Source of the DNA: Rhodobacteraceae bacterium S2214
GTDB lineage: Bacteria; Pseudomonadota; Alphaproteobacteria; Rhodobacterales; Rhodobacteraceae
DNA length: 64,000 bases
Assembly: GCA_025141675.1 (NCBI GenBank)
Contig: CP081161.1
Location: 1,462,001 to 1,526,000 of the forward strand
Direction of reading: 5' to 3'
Notes under the pieces: generated by a model
Seen by the model: only the letters and a program-made list of their open reading frames with translations
Told to the model about the DNA's origin: nothing
The model's database searches: none
Part shown: piece after piece, positions 35,369 through 44,015 of the stretch
Layout of the letters: every line of letters begins with the position of its first letter
Numbering within the stretch: the stretch's first letter is position 1
Made by a program: the position numbers and the translations under genes

Positions 35369-36316
35369 TTACGCGTCGTCCATTTCAGCAATGAATTTTT
35401 CCGCGTCCAGCGCTGCCATGCAGCCCATGCCAGCAGACGTAACAGCCTGACGATAGATGTGATCGGTCAGGTCGCCTGCTGCGAATACACCCGGAATGGC
35501 GGTGCGTGTGCTGCCTGCTTCGACTTTTACGTAGCCGCCTGAATGCAGTTCCAACTGGTCTTTGACCAATTCGGACGCGGGGGCGTGGCCGATTGCGATG
35601 AAAATCCCTTTCGCCGGAATTTCCGTGATTTCACCTGTTTTTGTTTGACGGACGCGCACAGCTTCGACGCCCAGCGGGCTTTCGGTGCCGGTGACTTCGT
35701 CGACCTCGTGGAACCACAGCGGTTCGATCTTTGGGTTCTTCATCAAGCGATCGATCAGGATTTTCTCGGCGCGCAATTCGTCGCGGCGGTGGACCAGTGT
35801 GACCTTGGATGCGAAGTTGGTGAGGAAAAGTGCCTCTTCAACAGCCGTGTTCCCGCCGCCGACAACGACGATTTCCTGCCCGCGATAGAAGAAGCCGTCG
35901 CAGGTCGCACAAGCCGATACGCCGAAGCCTTTGAATTTCTCTTCTGATGGCAAGCCCAGCCATTTTGCGCGGGCACCGGTGCAAAGGATCACCGCATCAG
36001 CCGTGAACACAGTGCCGCTGTCCGCTGTGGCCGTAAACGGACGTTTGGACAGATCGAGCGACGTGATGATGTCGCCGACGATCTCACAGCCCATTTCGCG
36101 CGCGTGGGCTTCCATGCGGACCATCAGGTCGGGGCCCTGTACCTGCGTGTCGCCCGGCCAGTTTTCGACTTCGGTTGTCGTGGTCAGCTGACCGCCCGGT
36201 TCGATGCCTTGCACCAAGATGGGTTCCAACATTGCGCGGGACGCATAAACGCCAGCGGTGTAGCCGGACGGGCCGGAGCCGATGATCAAAACTTTGGTGT
36301 GACGCGTGTCGGACAT
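35369..36316 (-). CDS. trxB: Thioredoxin reductase (NADPH)
   Basis: Reduces thioredoxin with NADPH through FAD and a redox disulfide. The 315-residue enzyme has the FAD-binding IGSGPSGYTAGVYASRA near 10-26, the active-site CATC within SACATCDGFFYRG near 134-146, the NADPH-binding VVGGGNTAVEEALFL near 152-166 and the C-terminal FAAGDLTDHIYRQAVTSAGMGCMAALDAE. ATG at 36316 follows AAAGGC; a slightly longer start is less likely. Divergent from the Lrp-type regulator across 200 bp. Confidence 0.95.
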   Translation of the reverse strand: MSDTRHTKVLIIGSGPSGYTAGVYASRAMLEPILVQGIEPGGQLTTTTEVENWPGDTQVQGPDLMVRMEAHAREMGCEIVGDIITSLDLSKRPFTATADSGTVFTADAVILCTGARAKWLGLPSEEKFKGFGVSACATCDGFFYRGQEIVVVGGGNTAVEEALFLTNFASKVTLVHRRDELRAEKILIDRLMKNPKIEPLWFHEVDEVTGTESPLGVEAVRVRQTKTGEITEIPAKGIFIAIGHAPASELVKDQLELHSGGYVKVEAGSTRTAIPGVFAAGDLTDHIYRQAVTSAGMGCMAALDAEKFIAEMDDA

Positions 36317-36516
36317 GGGGCAGCCTTTCAAGGAATCTTTGACCCGATATAGTCGTGCAGGGCCTGTGTTAAAAGCCCGTGATACGGTGATGTGTTTGAC
36401 GGCACTTCATTTCGACACGCAGAATGTTGGCGACATTTTCTTTTAACTATGTGAAACATTGTTGCGCAGTCGCTTGGTCTGACGTAGGAATCAACAATAC
36501 AGCAAGGGAAATAGGC

Positions 36517-37017
36517 ATGCCGGGTCAAAAACTAGACGATATCGATCGGATGATTCTGGCTGAACTGCAGGCGGACGGGCGTATGACCAACGTCGAGCTT
36601 GCGAAACGCGTTGGCATTTCGGCGCCACCTTGTCTGCGCCGTGTCAGGACGCTCGAAGAATCGGGGTTTATTCGCGGGTATCACGCGGACGTTGATCCAC
36701 GCGAATTGGGCTTCGAAGTTCAGGTTTTTGCGATGGTTGGTTTGGTCAGTCAGGCCGAAGTTGATCTATCCGCGTTTGAAGACAAATGTCAGGACTGGCC
36801 GTTGGTTCGCGAATGTCACATGCTGAACGGCGAAGTGGACTTCATTCTGAAATGCGTCGCACCTGATTTGCGGTCATTTCAACGTTTCCTGACGGAAGAA
36901 CTGACAAGCGCGCCGAACGTGGCTTCTGTGAAAACGTCGCTGGTTATTCGGGGTGCAAAAGATCACCCCGGTGTACCGTTCGACGTCCTTGAAGAGCGGC
37001 TCGCACAAGAGGCGTAA
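36517..37017 (+). CDS. Lrp/AsnC family transcriptional regulator
   Basis: A 166-residue regulator: AsnC-type HTH (LDDIDRMILAELQADGRMTNVELAKRVGISAPPCLRRVRTLEESGFIRGYHADVD, about 6-60) and a RAM effector-binding domain from about 68 to 150. The SAPPCLRRVRTLE recognition helix is the version seen in many alphaproteobacterial Lrp proteins near trxB. It should bind amino acids and tune their metabolism; the target genes are not evident. ATG at 36517 with AGGGAA upstream is chosen over a longer frame. Confidence 0.9.
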   Translation: MPGQKLDDIDRMILAELQADGRMTNVELAKRVGISAPPCLRRVRTLEESGFIRGYHADVDPRELGFEVQVFAMVGLVSQAEVDLSAFEDKCQDWPLVRECHMLNGEVDFILKCVAPDLRSFQRFLTEELTSAPNVASVKTSLVIRGAKDHPGVPFDVLEERLAQEA

Positions 37018-37047
37018 TGACGGCGGGACGTGCCCGCCGCTGTTGTT

Positions 37048-38229
37048 TTATCGATTCAATAGGCGCCCCATCAGCCCAACTTTTTTCTGAGTCGCATCGA
37101 AATCATATCCGAACCCTTCGAAAAAGCTGCGCACTTCAGGTGTCAGCATGCCACGACCACTGGCATATTGTGGCAAGTCAAATCCACCGCCGTAGTTGAG
37201 TTCAACCACAACAGGACCGGTCGGCGTAATCGCGATATCCGTGGATTGGTAACGGATCGGGCCAAACAGACTTGCGGCTTTGGCATTAATCTCGATCACC
37301 TGATCCCAATGCGGCAGTGTCATTCCCATCAAACCGGATTGTTCCGGATAGTCGTCCATAAACGCCACAACAGGGTCTGCGCGTTGCGCGATTGTCTTGA
37401 TGCGGCCGGTCGCAACATCGACTTCCGACGCCAGATTGCCAGGCCGCCAGAACGCGTCGGCAATGTTGTTGCCCTGCGGGAGCTTGATCACAGCCATCGG
37501 TACATAGACGCCGTCATCTTTCAACAAATTCACCATGCGCACGGTGGCGATAGATGAACAATACTTCGCGATATCCGGATGGTTGGACAGTTTGCGCTGC
37601 ACGACATAGGCGTTGTCGGCCACAACATTTTCCATGAACGCCGCATACGTGACGGGTTCCTGACCTGCGCATGTCAGGTGAGTTGCGTCAGCGTGATCAA
37701 TGCGAAACGCGCCAAAGCTGACCATACCGTCGACAATCTTGCCAAACAGGCCATCGCCAAGTTCAAAGGTCACAAGTTCCTTTAGCTCTTCAGCTGTCGT
37801 GATCTTGCGAACACCAGGGTAAACGCGCGCGGATTTGTCGATGACGGCAACTGTTTCCGGAACAGGAACGCCGCCCGCTTTGAGCATGGTTTCAGCCAGC
37901 ATCTTGTCTTCGGCGACTGTGGACCAACCCTGATTATTGCAGGTGTGTGTCATGTCCCAATGACGGTCATTCGAGATAAACAATGCACGCGCTTCTGCGT
38001 CGTGGCGATCTGCATCGAACAGGCCATGACGGACATATTCAACAAGGTTCAGGCGGCTGTGTGATGCGGCCATTGCTTTGTAGTCACGCATGATCTGGAT
38101 GACCGACCTGCCGGATGTCTTCGCTGCATATACAAGCAGTTCTTGCTGCGTGCTTTCACGCGCGGCGAGGTAATCTTGTTGGTCTTTCTGTTCGGCGGTC
38201 GGTAAAATTTGTACGTTCATGGCGCTCAC
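37048..38229 (-). CDS. ATP-grasp protein (sugar-transfer-associated type)
   Basis: A 393-residue cytoplasmic protein of the ATP-grasp superfamily, matching the type often annotated as sugar-transfer associated. Visible are LLVYAAKTSGRSVIQIMRDYKAMAASHSRLNLVEYVRHGLFD near 30-72, KMLAETMLKAGGVPVPETVAVI near 110-131 (pre-grasp), and the metal-binding end DIAITPTGPVVVELNYGGGFDLPQYASGRGML near 328-360. It probably ligates a carboxylate to an amine or sugar-linked acceptor in envelope or exopolysaccharide synthesis; the substrate is unknown. The start is GTG at 38229 or ATG at 38220; ribosome sites are weak. It is convergent with the Lrp gene. Confidence 0.78.
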   Translation of the reverse strand: MSAMNVQILPTAEQKDQQDYLAARESTQQELLVYAAKTSGRSVIQIMRDYKAMAASHSRLNLVEYVRHGLFDADRHDAEARALFISNDRHWDMTHTCNNQGWSTVAEDKMLAETMLKAGGVPVPETVAVIDKSARVYPGVRKITTAEELKELVTFELGDGLFGKIVDGMVSFGAFRIDHADATHLTCAGQEPVTYAAFMENVVADNAYVVQRKLSNHPDIAKYCSSIATVRMVNLLKDDGVYVPMAVIKLPQGNNIADAFWRPGNLASEVDVATGRIKTIAQRADPVVAFMDDYPEQSGLMGMTLPHWDQVIEINAKAASLFGPIRYQSTDIAITPTGPVVVELNYGGGFDLPQYASGRGMLTPEVRSFFEGFGYDFDATQKKVGLMGRLLNR

Positions 38230-38295
38230 ATTGTTTCCAAGGGCAAGAAGGTTGTTTCGAATTGAACAACAATCAATCTTGAAAACGTGGTGAGA

Positions 38296-38466
38296 TTAAG
38301 GCGCAGTCGGGGCCAGACGCGGGCGGGGTCTCGAATTATGTGCAACGTGCACTGGTGCTATGACCATGCGGCGGGCCTGCGCCGTCTGAACGCGCCGCGG
38401 CTGGCGTCGCTTTCCAACGCGGATTGTAAGCTTGGTTGTCGGCGATGATAGGTCCAGACGGGTCAT
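38296..38466 (-). CDS. Arg-rich small ORF after the Hint gene (tentative)
   Basis: A 56-codon frame starting three bases after the Hint-protein stop, so reinitiation is conceivable. The product is very basic (MTRLDLSSPTTKLTIRVGKR then more Arg-rich sequence). It has no ribosome site of its own, no recognised family, and its composition fits a chance frame in GC-rich DNA. It is listed because the 240-bp spacer (38230-38469) holds nothing else. Confidence 0.22.
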   Translation of the reverse strand: MTRLDLSSPTTKLTIRVGKRRQPRRVQTAQARRMVIAPVHVAHNSRPRPRLAPTAP

Positions 38467-38469
38467 CGG

Positions 38470-39267
38470 TTACGCCACAGCGAACATATCAAGATCGCGC
38501 AGGTTCAGTCGCGGATGGAGCAGGACGTCAAAATCCGAAAGGCTTTCTTTGTGCGGAAACAACGACATAAACAATAGCTGCATGTCTGACCGCATTTGAA
38601 CTGTATGGGCCAAACCGGGGTGTAGCGTTTCAAGTTCGACGCCGTTGACGTTGATCTGTTCGTGATTGTCGAAACCCAATTGGTAGCAATGGACGGGTGC
38701 AATTGGGCGCAATTCGATGATGCTCGACCCGTCAATAAAGTCGCGCACCGGTGCGAATGCGGCGTCGCTTCCAGTTAAGGTTTTGACGCCTGGCGCCTTA
38801 TGCAGCATGCGTGCCGATGGCCCCAAGACCAGATCCATTCCGGGGCGACCGTACCCTAACGCATCAGCCGTCAAGCGTGTCATCGTGCCCATTTCGGGGC
38901 GTTTATTGCGGGCACCGGGGACAATTGTCATACTGCCGCGCCAGCGTAACGTCTGGAAACCATTGGTCGATGTTTTGATTTTGTCGCCCGGCAACAGATC
39001 TTCAACGGCGACAGGGCCGTTCTGGGTCTGCAAGATCGCGCCGCGCCCGATAGCTGCAAAACAATCTTCAAAAACAGCCGACGCAGGTGCGATGCGCGTG
39101 AATTCTTCGATGTCGTAAGATGGTGTCAGATGGGCGACTTCATATTTCCGCATGAGAGGCTTCACACGGGACAGTCGCCCATCTTGACTAGCGATCCGAC
39201 CACTATGGGCCGGAGAGGTATAACTTTCCGTCGCGAGGCCAGCGACGGCTTGGTGGGTCTTGCGCAT
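38470..39267 (-). CDS. Hint (Hedgehog/intein) domain protein
   Basis: A 265-residue protein. The first ~75 residues are unassigned. From about 80, CFAAIGRGAILQTQNGPVAVEDLLPGDKIKTSTNGFQTLRWRG is the Hint N-terminal block, with the nucleophilic Cys of DCFAA and VAVEDLLPGDKI motif; the C-terminal half ends in a long hydrophobic-charged region without a clear HN splice junction. Roseobacter Hint proteins often process or anchor exported proteins, but the partner is unknown. ATG at 39267 follows AAAGGTG. A perfect 6-bp dyad (TGTCGG/CCGACA) at 39296-39312 may form a leader hairpin. Confidence 0.82.
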   Translation of the reverse strand: MRKTHQAVAGLATESYTSPAHSGRIASQDGRLSRVKPLMRKYEVAHLTPSYDIEEFTRIAPASAVFEDCFAAIGRGAILQTQNGPVAVEDLLPGDKIKTSTNGFQTLRWRGSMTIVPGARNKRPEMGTMTRLTADALGYGRPGMDLVLGPSARMLHKAPGVKTLTGSDAAFAPVRDFIDGSSIIELRPIAPVHCYQLGFDNHEQINVNGVELETLHPGLAHTVQMRSDMQLLFMSLFPHKESLSDFDVLLHPRLNLRDLDMFAVA

Positions 39268-39632
39268 GCGAACACCTTTCGGTTCTTCACACATCTGTCG
39301 GCCCCACCGACAACATCTGAGGAGAGTTGCTAATTTCGTTGTAGTGAATGTGGCAAATTTTGGCGTGCACTGTCAAAATTATTTGGATTTGTCAGCGCTA
39401 TCGGAGTTAATCCCATTTCAGGGATCGGGATTGTCGCCGAAACGAGCACGACTCTGCCATATTTGCGGGGGCGATCAACGGATCAAACACGTCCTGCGGG
39501 TGTCCAAACACGAATCAACCGCGCAGCTTGGGACTACGCGGTTGACAGACCGACCCTTGGGAAGTCGGGGGGAGGGAGAGGGAATGCGGGCCGTTACAGC
39601 ACCGTTTGGAACGCCTGACGTCTGAGCATTAC
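39268..39632. other. Gene-free spacer upstream of the Hint gene
   Basis: No protein family is recognised. It contains the 39296-39312 dyad near the Hint start, and a TTGACA at 39541 that could be a plus-strand -35 element, but no convincing -10 or product follows it. The right end abuts the terminator of the small 61-residue protein gene. Confidence 0.5.
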
Positions 39633-39669
39633 AAAAGTCCCACGATTGCCATGCCTGGCGGGGGCTTTT
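39633..39669 (-). terminator. Probable terminator of the 61-residue protein gene
   Basis: On the minus strand AAAGCCCC and GGGACTTT pair with one mismatch around an inner GCCA/TGGC stem, and TTTT follows. It lies 25 bp after the stop at 39694. Confidence 0.5.
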
Positions 39670-39693
39670 GCTGCAGGCTTTCCGAAGGTGTCG

Positions 39694-39879
39694 TTAGGCC
39701 GAAATGTCCATGGACATGAATGCCGGCATTGGCGGCAGGGTAATTTTGTTCTGACGTGTTTCAGTCTCAAGGCGGCGGGCGATCATCGCTTGGCGGCGCA
39801 ATCCGCGGGCCCACGGCATATTTGTTTCACAGTCGTTTGCTGCAGTTTTCGTTTCATCCATCCAGCGTGCTTTAGCCAT
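39694..39879 (-). CDS. Small conserved-type roseobacter protein, function unknown
   Basis: A 61-residue protein, MAKARWMDETKTAANDCETNMPWARGLRRQAMIARRLETE and a hydrophobic-Met tail. The pattern RWM...MPWARGLRRQAMIARR resembles short hypothetical proteins seen in many Rhodobacteraceae, recalled rather than searched. The ribosome site GGAG followed by AAAAACA and ATG at 39879 is strong, and a terminator follows, supporting a real gene. The overlapping plus-strand frame (39646-39972) has no such signals. Confidence 0.7.
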   Translation of the reverse strand: MAKARWMDETKTAANDCETNMPWARGLRRQAMIARRLETETRQNKITLPPMPAFMSMDISA

Positions 39880-40158
39880 TGTTTTTCTCCGGTGTCGATC
39901 TGTTGGTTCGTGCAACGTTGTATTGTTGCTGCTCTGAGAACAGTTTGTCCTAGGATGCGGGCAAGAATTTGACCGTCCTCAAAAAAGTTTCGTGTTTCGC
40001 ACCACTAGAATGGGGCAAGTTGGTTAACATTGCCCAAACGCCCGGAAGTTTTTGTTTTTTATCGGTAATTTCAATCTGCGGAAACAATCAGGCTGCAGAT
40101 TGAGCAATTGTTTCACAAAATTAGGCAATACCTTGGCGCGATATTGCCTAATTCCTGC

Positions 40159-40920
40159 CTAAGTCGGGCAGGAAATCGCGGCAATCAGTCGACCATAGTC
40201 GGCTTCTTTGCGGTGACAGGTCCGCCGGTAGCTGTAGAATCGGTCTTCGTCTGCGTACGTACAGTGCCGCGTCCAAGCCGCATCGCCGATTCCAAAGCCA
40301 CGCAGGCGCATCAGGCCAAAGCCCGGCAGGTCGAATTGCATTTTGTCGCCTGTGCCTTGCGCAAAGAAACGGGCGTAAAGCGGGTCTTCTGCCAGAAAGG
40401 TCTCGAAAAACTCTGGTCCAACTTCGTAGGCCGCTTGGCTGATTGACGGGCCAATGACCGCTTTGGTGTTCGCGCGGTCAGCGCCCAGCGCTTCCATCGC
40501 GTCTAACGTCGCCTCAAGCACACCATTCAACGCACCTGTCCAGCCCGCATGCGCAGCACCGACAACCTTTGCGACCGGGTCAGCAAAAAGGACGGGTTGG
40601 CAATCAGCAGTCAGGATCGACAGGGCGAGCCCCGGTACGTTCGTCACAAGCGCGTCGGCTTTGGGCTTATCCGGTGTGGGCTCTTTGACCGTGACCACAT
40701 CCGTTGAATGGACTTGATGAACGCCCATCAGATGGGCGTGAGGAACAGACATTGCGTCTGCCACCCGCGCGCGATTGATCGCGACGATCTCGTGTTGATC
40801 AGAGCTGCCAAAGCCGCAGTTCAAGCCCGCATAAACACCTGAAGACGCGCCGCCTTTGCGGGTAAAGAACCCGTGCGGAATGCCTTCCAACAGATCGTCG
40901 GTGATGATCTCAAGCGTCAT
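40159..40920 (-). CDS. pgeF: Peptidoglycan editing factor PgeF (YfiH/laccase-domain)
   Basis: A 253-residue protein of the YfiH multicopper-polyphenol-oxidase-like family, now known as PgeF. Motifs: HGFFTRKGGASSGVYAGLNCG near 16-36, HLMGVHQVHSTDVV near 63-76, ILTADCQPVLFAD near 100-112, and AAHAGWTGALNGVLEATLDAM near 121-141 (the Cys-His catalytic set). It clears wrongly incorporated L-Ser from peptidoglycan precursors. Its start overlaps the midA stop by 11 bp; it is the third gene of lgt-midA-pgeF. Confidence 0.9.
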   Translation of the reverse strand: MTLEIITDDLLEGIPHGFFTRKGGASSGVYAGLNCGFGSSDQHEIVAINRARVADAMSVPHAHLMGVHQVHSTDVVTVKEPTPDKPKADALVTNVPGLALSILTADCQPVLFADPVAKVVGAAHAGWTGALNGVLEATLDAMEALGADRANTKAVIGPSISQAAYEVGPEFFETFLAEDPLYARFFAQGTGDKMQFDLPGFGLMRLRGFGIGDAAWTRHCTYADEDRFYSYRRTCHRKEADYGRLIAAISCPT

Positions 40921-41974
40921 GTGTCAGTCCCGCAGGTGGTGGGGTGCCTTTTGGATGCAGCCCGATAACTTTGAATATCTCACCCATTTCTGACGGGTGG
41001 GTCAAGCGGCGGTGTGCTGCGATATGTTGGTCTAACCCGTCACCGGTTAAATGCTGTGCAAGCGATTGGGCGCGATTGGTAATACCGAGCCGTTCGAGAA
41101 AAACACCCTGCGTGGTCAGGCGAGTGAATTGAGCTGGGCTTGCCGCCTGCGCAATCGCTTCGAAATCCACATGCGCGGTCAGGTCAGCGTCGCCGGGTGC
41201 TTTGAACGGATCAACGGGCGCGTGGTCTGTGATGGCTTGTAACGTATCGCCCAAACTGCGCCAATCGCCGTAATCGATGATCAGCGCGGCGCCGCCGTGG
41301 TCTGCGATCCGCTGTCCGATCTGCGCCGTAATACCAGGCAAGGCAGGGCAAAGTTCAACCAAATCGCCTGCCTTGGTGTCGTCAAGCCTGTGGTCCAGCG
41401 CCTCTATCGGGGCCGCGGCCGACAGGCCTAGCGTCAATGTGTCGTCCTGCACCCCAACCATGTGTTCACGCCAACCCGCGTCGTCGCGTGTAAACTGGCG
41501 GATGGGGAGCGCGTCGAAAAATTCATTCGCGACCATGAACAGCGGCGCGTCTGGTAATGTGCTGATCGTATCGTGCCACGTCGCTTGCGGGACCAATTCG
41601 GCCTGTTTGGCGCGCAAAACGGGTGATGCTTCGATCAGATGCACCGATGCGGCATCATGGAAACCGGGCACTGATTTCGTCGCTCGCAGCATGTCCGCCA
41701 TTAACGTCCCACGGCCCGGACCAATTTCGGCGAGCGTAAAGTGCGTGGGTTGGCCCTGATCGATCCATGCCTGCGCGAGGCAAAGCCCCAGCATTTCGCC
41801 AAACATCTGGCTGATCTCGGGCGCCGTAATGAAATCGCCCTTGGTTCCAAACGGGTCGCGTGTGGCGTAATACCCGTGTTTCGGATGCAGTAGGCATTCG
41901 GCCATATAGTCCGCCAGTGTGATCGGGCCGGTCTGGCCAATCCGCGCAATCAGAAGATCGGCAAGTGCGGTCAT
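40910..41974 (-). CDS. SAM-dependent methyltransferase, MidA/NDUFAF7 family
   Basis: A 354-residue class I methyltransferase of COG1565: MAECLLHPKHGYYATRDPFGTKGDFITAPEISQMFGEML near 24-62, LAEIGPGRGTLMADMLRA near 81-98 (SAM loop), VANEFFDALPIRQF near 151-164, and VELCPALPGI further on. The eukaryotic NDUFAF7 methylates an arginine in complex I; bacterial targets are not established. The ATG at 41974 overlaps the lgt stop by 4 bp; a longer frame is rejected for that reason. Its stop overlaps pgeF. Confidence 0.88.
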   Translation of the reverse strand: MTALADLLIARIGQTGPITLADYMAECLLHPKHGYYATRDPFGTKGDFITAPEISQMFGEMLGLCLAQAWIDQGQPTHFTLAEIGPGRGTLMADMLRATKSVPGFHDAASVHLIEASPVLRAKQAELVPQATWHDTISTLPDAPLFMVANEFFDALPIRQFTRDDAGWREHMVGVQDDTLTLGLSAAAPIEALDHRLDDTKAGDLVELCPALPGITAQIGQRIADHGGAALIIDYGDWRSLGDTLQAITDHAPVDPFKAPGDADLTAHVDFEAIAQAASPAQFTRLTTQGVFLERLGITNRAQSLAQHLTGDGLDQHIAAHRRLTHPSEMGEIFKVIGLHPKGTPPPAGLTHDA

Positions 41975-42855
41975 GACCGCCGCCGCGCCATGACAAAGAT
42001 CGTCAAGCCGATCAGGATCATCGGCAACGAAAGGGTTTGGCCCATGGTCACGCCCCATCCATCAATGTGAAACGCGAGGCCAAGCGGATTGCCTTCTGTG
42101 ACGAACTGGGCATCCGGCTGGCGGACAAATTCGATGATGAAACGTGAAATGCCGTAGCCTGCGAAAAACAGGCCAGTGATCATCCACGGGCGTTTCAGCG
42201 CGCCAAAGCCGAACACCAGCGTCATGAGGATCGCGCCAAGGATCAATCCTTCGAGACCGGCCTCATAGAGCTGCGACGGGTGACGGCCACACAGTTCCGT
42301 TGCCGTGGCGCAGCTTTGTGCCGCTTGGCCTGGAAATGCGACTGCCCAAGGCAGATCCGTGGGACGGCCCCAAAGTTCTGCGTTGATAAAATTCGCAATG
42401 CGGACCAGCAGAATAGCAGGGGTGGCGGCGACGCAGACGATGTCTGCAAGGGCGGAAAAGGGTATCTTGTTGCGATAGCTGAACAGCCAAACGCCAATAA
42501 CAACACCGATAAAGCCACCATGGAAGGACATGCCACCAGTCCAAATCATCGGAATCTCAAGCGGGTTCGCTATGAAACGGGCAGGGTTGTAGAATAGAAC
42601 GTAGCCCAGTCGCCCCCCGCCAATCACGCCGATCACGACGTAGGTCAGCAAGTCTTCCAGTTGCTTATGTTCCATCGGGGCCACGCCACCGCGCCACAGA
42701 TGTGGGCGACGCAGGGCTGCGGCAATCACCTGCCAGCCAATAGCGATCCCGACGATATACCCCATCGCGTACCAGCGTAGGGCCAGTTCAAATCCAAATA
42801 CATTGATCGAGAAAATCTCGGGCGATATGGCGGGGAAGGGGATCGGATTGCTCAT
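41971..42855 (-). CDS. lgt: Prolipoprotein diacylglyceryl transferase
   Basis: Inner-membrane enzyme that adds diacylglycerol to the lipobox cysteine of prolipoproteins. The 294-residue protein has about seven transmembrane segments and the Lgt signatures: RWYAMGYIVGIAIGW near 28-42, GVIGGGRLGYVLFYNPARF near 78-96 and an NFINAELWGRPTDLPWAVAFP region near 155-175. Length is normal. It heads the lgt-midA-pgeF operon, with a 4-bp overlap into midA. Confidence 0.96.
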   Translation of the reverse strand: MSNPIPFPAISPEIFSINVFGFELALRWYAMGYIVGIAIGWQVIAAALRRPHLWRGGVAPMEHKQLEDLLTYVVIGVIGGGRLGYVLFYNPARFIANPLEIPMIWTGGMSFHGGFIGVVIGVWLFSYRNKIPFSALADIVCVAATPAILLVRIANFINAELWGRPTDLPWAVAFPGQAAQSCATATELCGRHPSQLYEAGLEGLILGAILMTLVFGFGALKRPWMITGLFFAGYGISRFIIEFVRQPDAQFVTEGNPLGLAFHIDGWGVTMGQTLSLPMILIGLTIFVMARRRS

Positions 42856-42958
42856 GCCTTTACGTGGCTTTGGGCTGCGGCAAAGTCAACAGGGATGGCG
42901 GGTTGCACCTGGACACGCGGGTGCCCATATATAAACCAAGCAAAAGCGGAGCTGCATC

Positions 42959-43198
42959 ATGCAAACCAAGAACAAAATGTTAGACGACCTGTCGCAACTG
43001 ATGACCAACGCCATGGGCGTGGCACAAGGCGCGAAAGACGAAGCGGGCAACGCAATGAGTTCGATGATGGACCGCTGGTTGGCTGATCGTGACTTTGTGA
43101 CCCGCGAAGAATTCGACGCAGTGCGGGCGATGGCGCAAAAGGCCCGCGAAGAAAACGAAGCACTCGCGGCACGTATTGCGGCGCTTGAGGCGAAGTAA
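42959..43198 (+). CDS. UbiK-like accessory protein (BMFP family)
   Basis: A 79-residue protein: amphipathic N-terminal helix (DDLSQLMTNAMGVAQGAKDEAGNAM) and a C-terminal coiled coil (FVTREEFDAVRAMAQKAREENEALAARIAALEAK). This is the BMFP/UbiK family, which assists ubiquinone biosynthesis enzymes and binds membranes or lipids. It is divergent from lgt. No other ubiquinone genes are near, so the name is from family. Confidence 0.88.
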   Translation: MQTKNKMLDDLSQLMTNAMGVAQGAKDEAGNAMSSMMDRWLADRDFVTREEFDAVRAMAQKAREENEALAARIAALEAK

Positions 43199-43223
43199 GC
43201 TATGTGGTTGGTGCTTATAAGTA

Positions 43224-43991
43224 TCAAAAATCGGGCAACCAACCGCTAATCTTTGGCCAAAGGCTTTCGAAGCTAGGCATGTCTAACCCTCCCATCCAAG
43301 ATGCGGCACCGGCTGTCGCATCTACGGATTTTTGCCAAGCGGCTCTTGGGGAAGATCGTATTGTCGCCAGAACCTCGGCTTTACTAGGGACAGTTAACCC
43401 ACAAACCTCATCACTTTCCGCCGACTCGGCGATGTCAGGGTCGAAAGAATTCAGTAGTTGGTCCAGATCGCTCATCGTGTCGCAAGCTGCGGCGAGTTCG
43501 AAAGTAGTTGCGCCGACAATGAAGGCTATCCCTGCAAGTGGTATAGCCTCTCCCATTAGACTTCCAAAATTGACGGCAGCAGCTTTTGAGGTCCGAGATT
43601 TAATGCGATGTAAAGCATTCACAGTAGCCAGACTGACCCTTGCGCTTTGCAATGAGTTGTCGTTGCGCGCGGCTAAAAGTGTTTCGTTAGAAGTGACAAC
43701 GCGCTCAAGTGCTGTGAGAAGATTCAGATTGAGTTGAGTAAGGATGGCATTTGCAGCCAAGGCATCTTTGAGTCGAGCTTCTGTTGTTTCCAGTTGATCG
43801 AGTGGGCTGTCTTGGCTTGATTGTGTCAGCGCGGCAGGGACGTTCGTCAATTCTAAAGTCGTAGCGCTTGTTGTTTCAGCAGACACACTTCCCCAACTGT
43901 TAGTCAAAGCCAAACACAATACAATAGTTCGAAAGATGAATTCTGCCTTTCGAGCTATTGGTTTTTCTTGAAGCAATGTGCAGTTTAGCAT
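43224..43991 (-). CDS. Exported coiled-coil protein, function unknown
   Basis: A 255-residue protein I do not recognise. An N-terminal hydrophobic stretch (FIFRTIVLCLALTNSWGSVSAETT, about 20-43) suggests a signal peptide, then a predicted helical or coiled-coil region (LETTEARLKDALAANAILTQLNLNLLTALERVVTSNETLLAARND, about 68-112), and a second hydrophobic helix (AIPLAGIAFIVGATTFELAAAC, about 148-169). This could be a membrane-anchored periplasmic protein. The gene is less GC-rich than its neighbours, hinting at acquisition. It abuts the M42 peptidase gene but is not obviously coupled. Confidence 0.6.
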   Translation of the reverse strand: MLNCTLLQEKPIARKAEFIFRTIVLCLALTNSWGSVSAETTSATTLELTNVPAALTQSSQDSPLDQLETTEARLKDALAANAILTQLNLNLLTALERVVTSNETLLAARNDNSLQSARVSLATVNALHRIKSRTSKAAAVNFGSLMGEAIPLAGIAFIVGATTFELAAACDTMSDLDQLLNSFDPDIAESAESDEVCGLTVPSKAEVLATIRSSPRAAWQKSVDATAGAASWMGGLDMPSFESLWPKISGWLPDF

Positions 43992-44015
43992 CTAGGCCCA
44001 CCTCATAAGTTTCGC

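Noticed and set aside
39646..39972. 108-codon plus-strand frame opposite the small 61-residue protein gene
   Set aside because: The minus-strand gene has a strong ribosome site and terminator; the plus frame has neither and reads as antisense.
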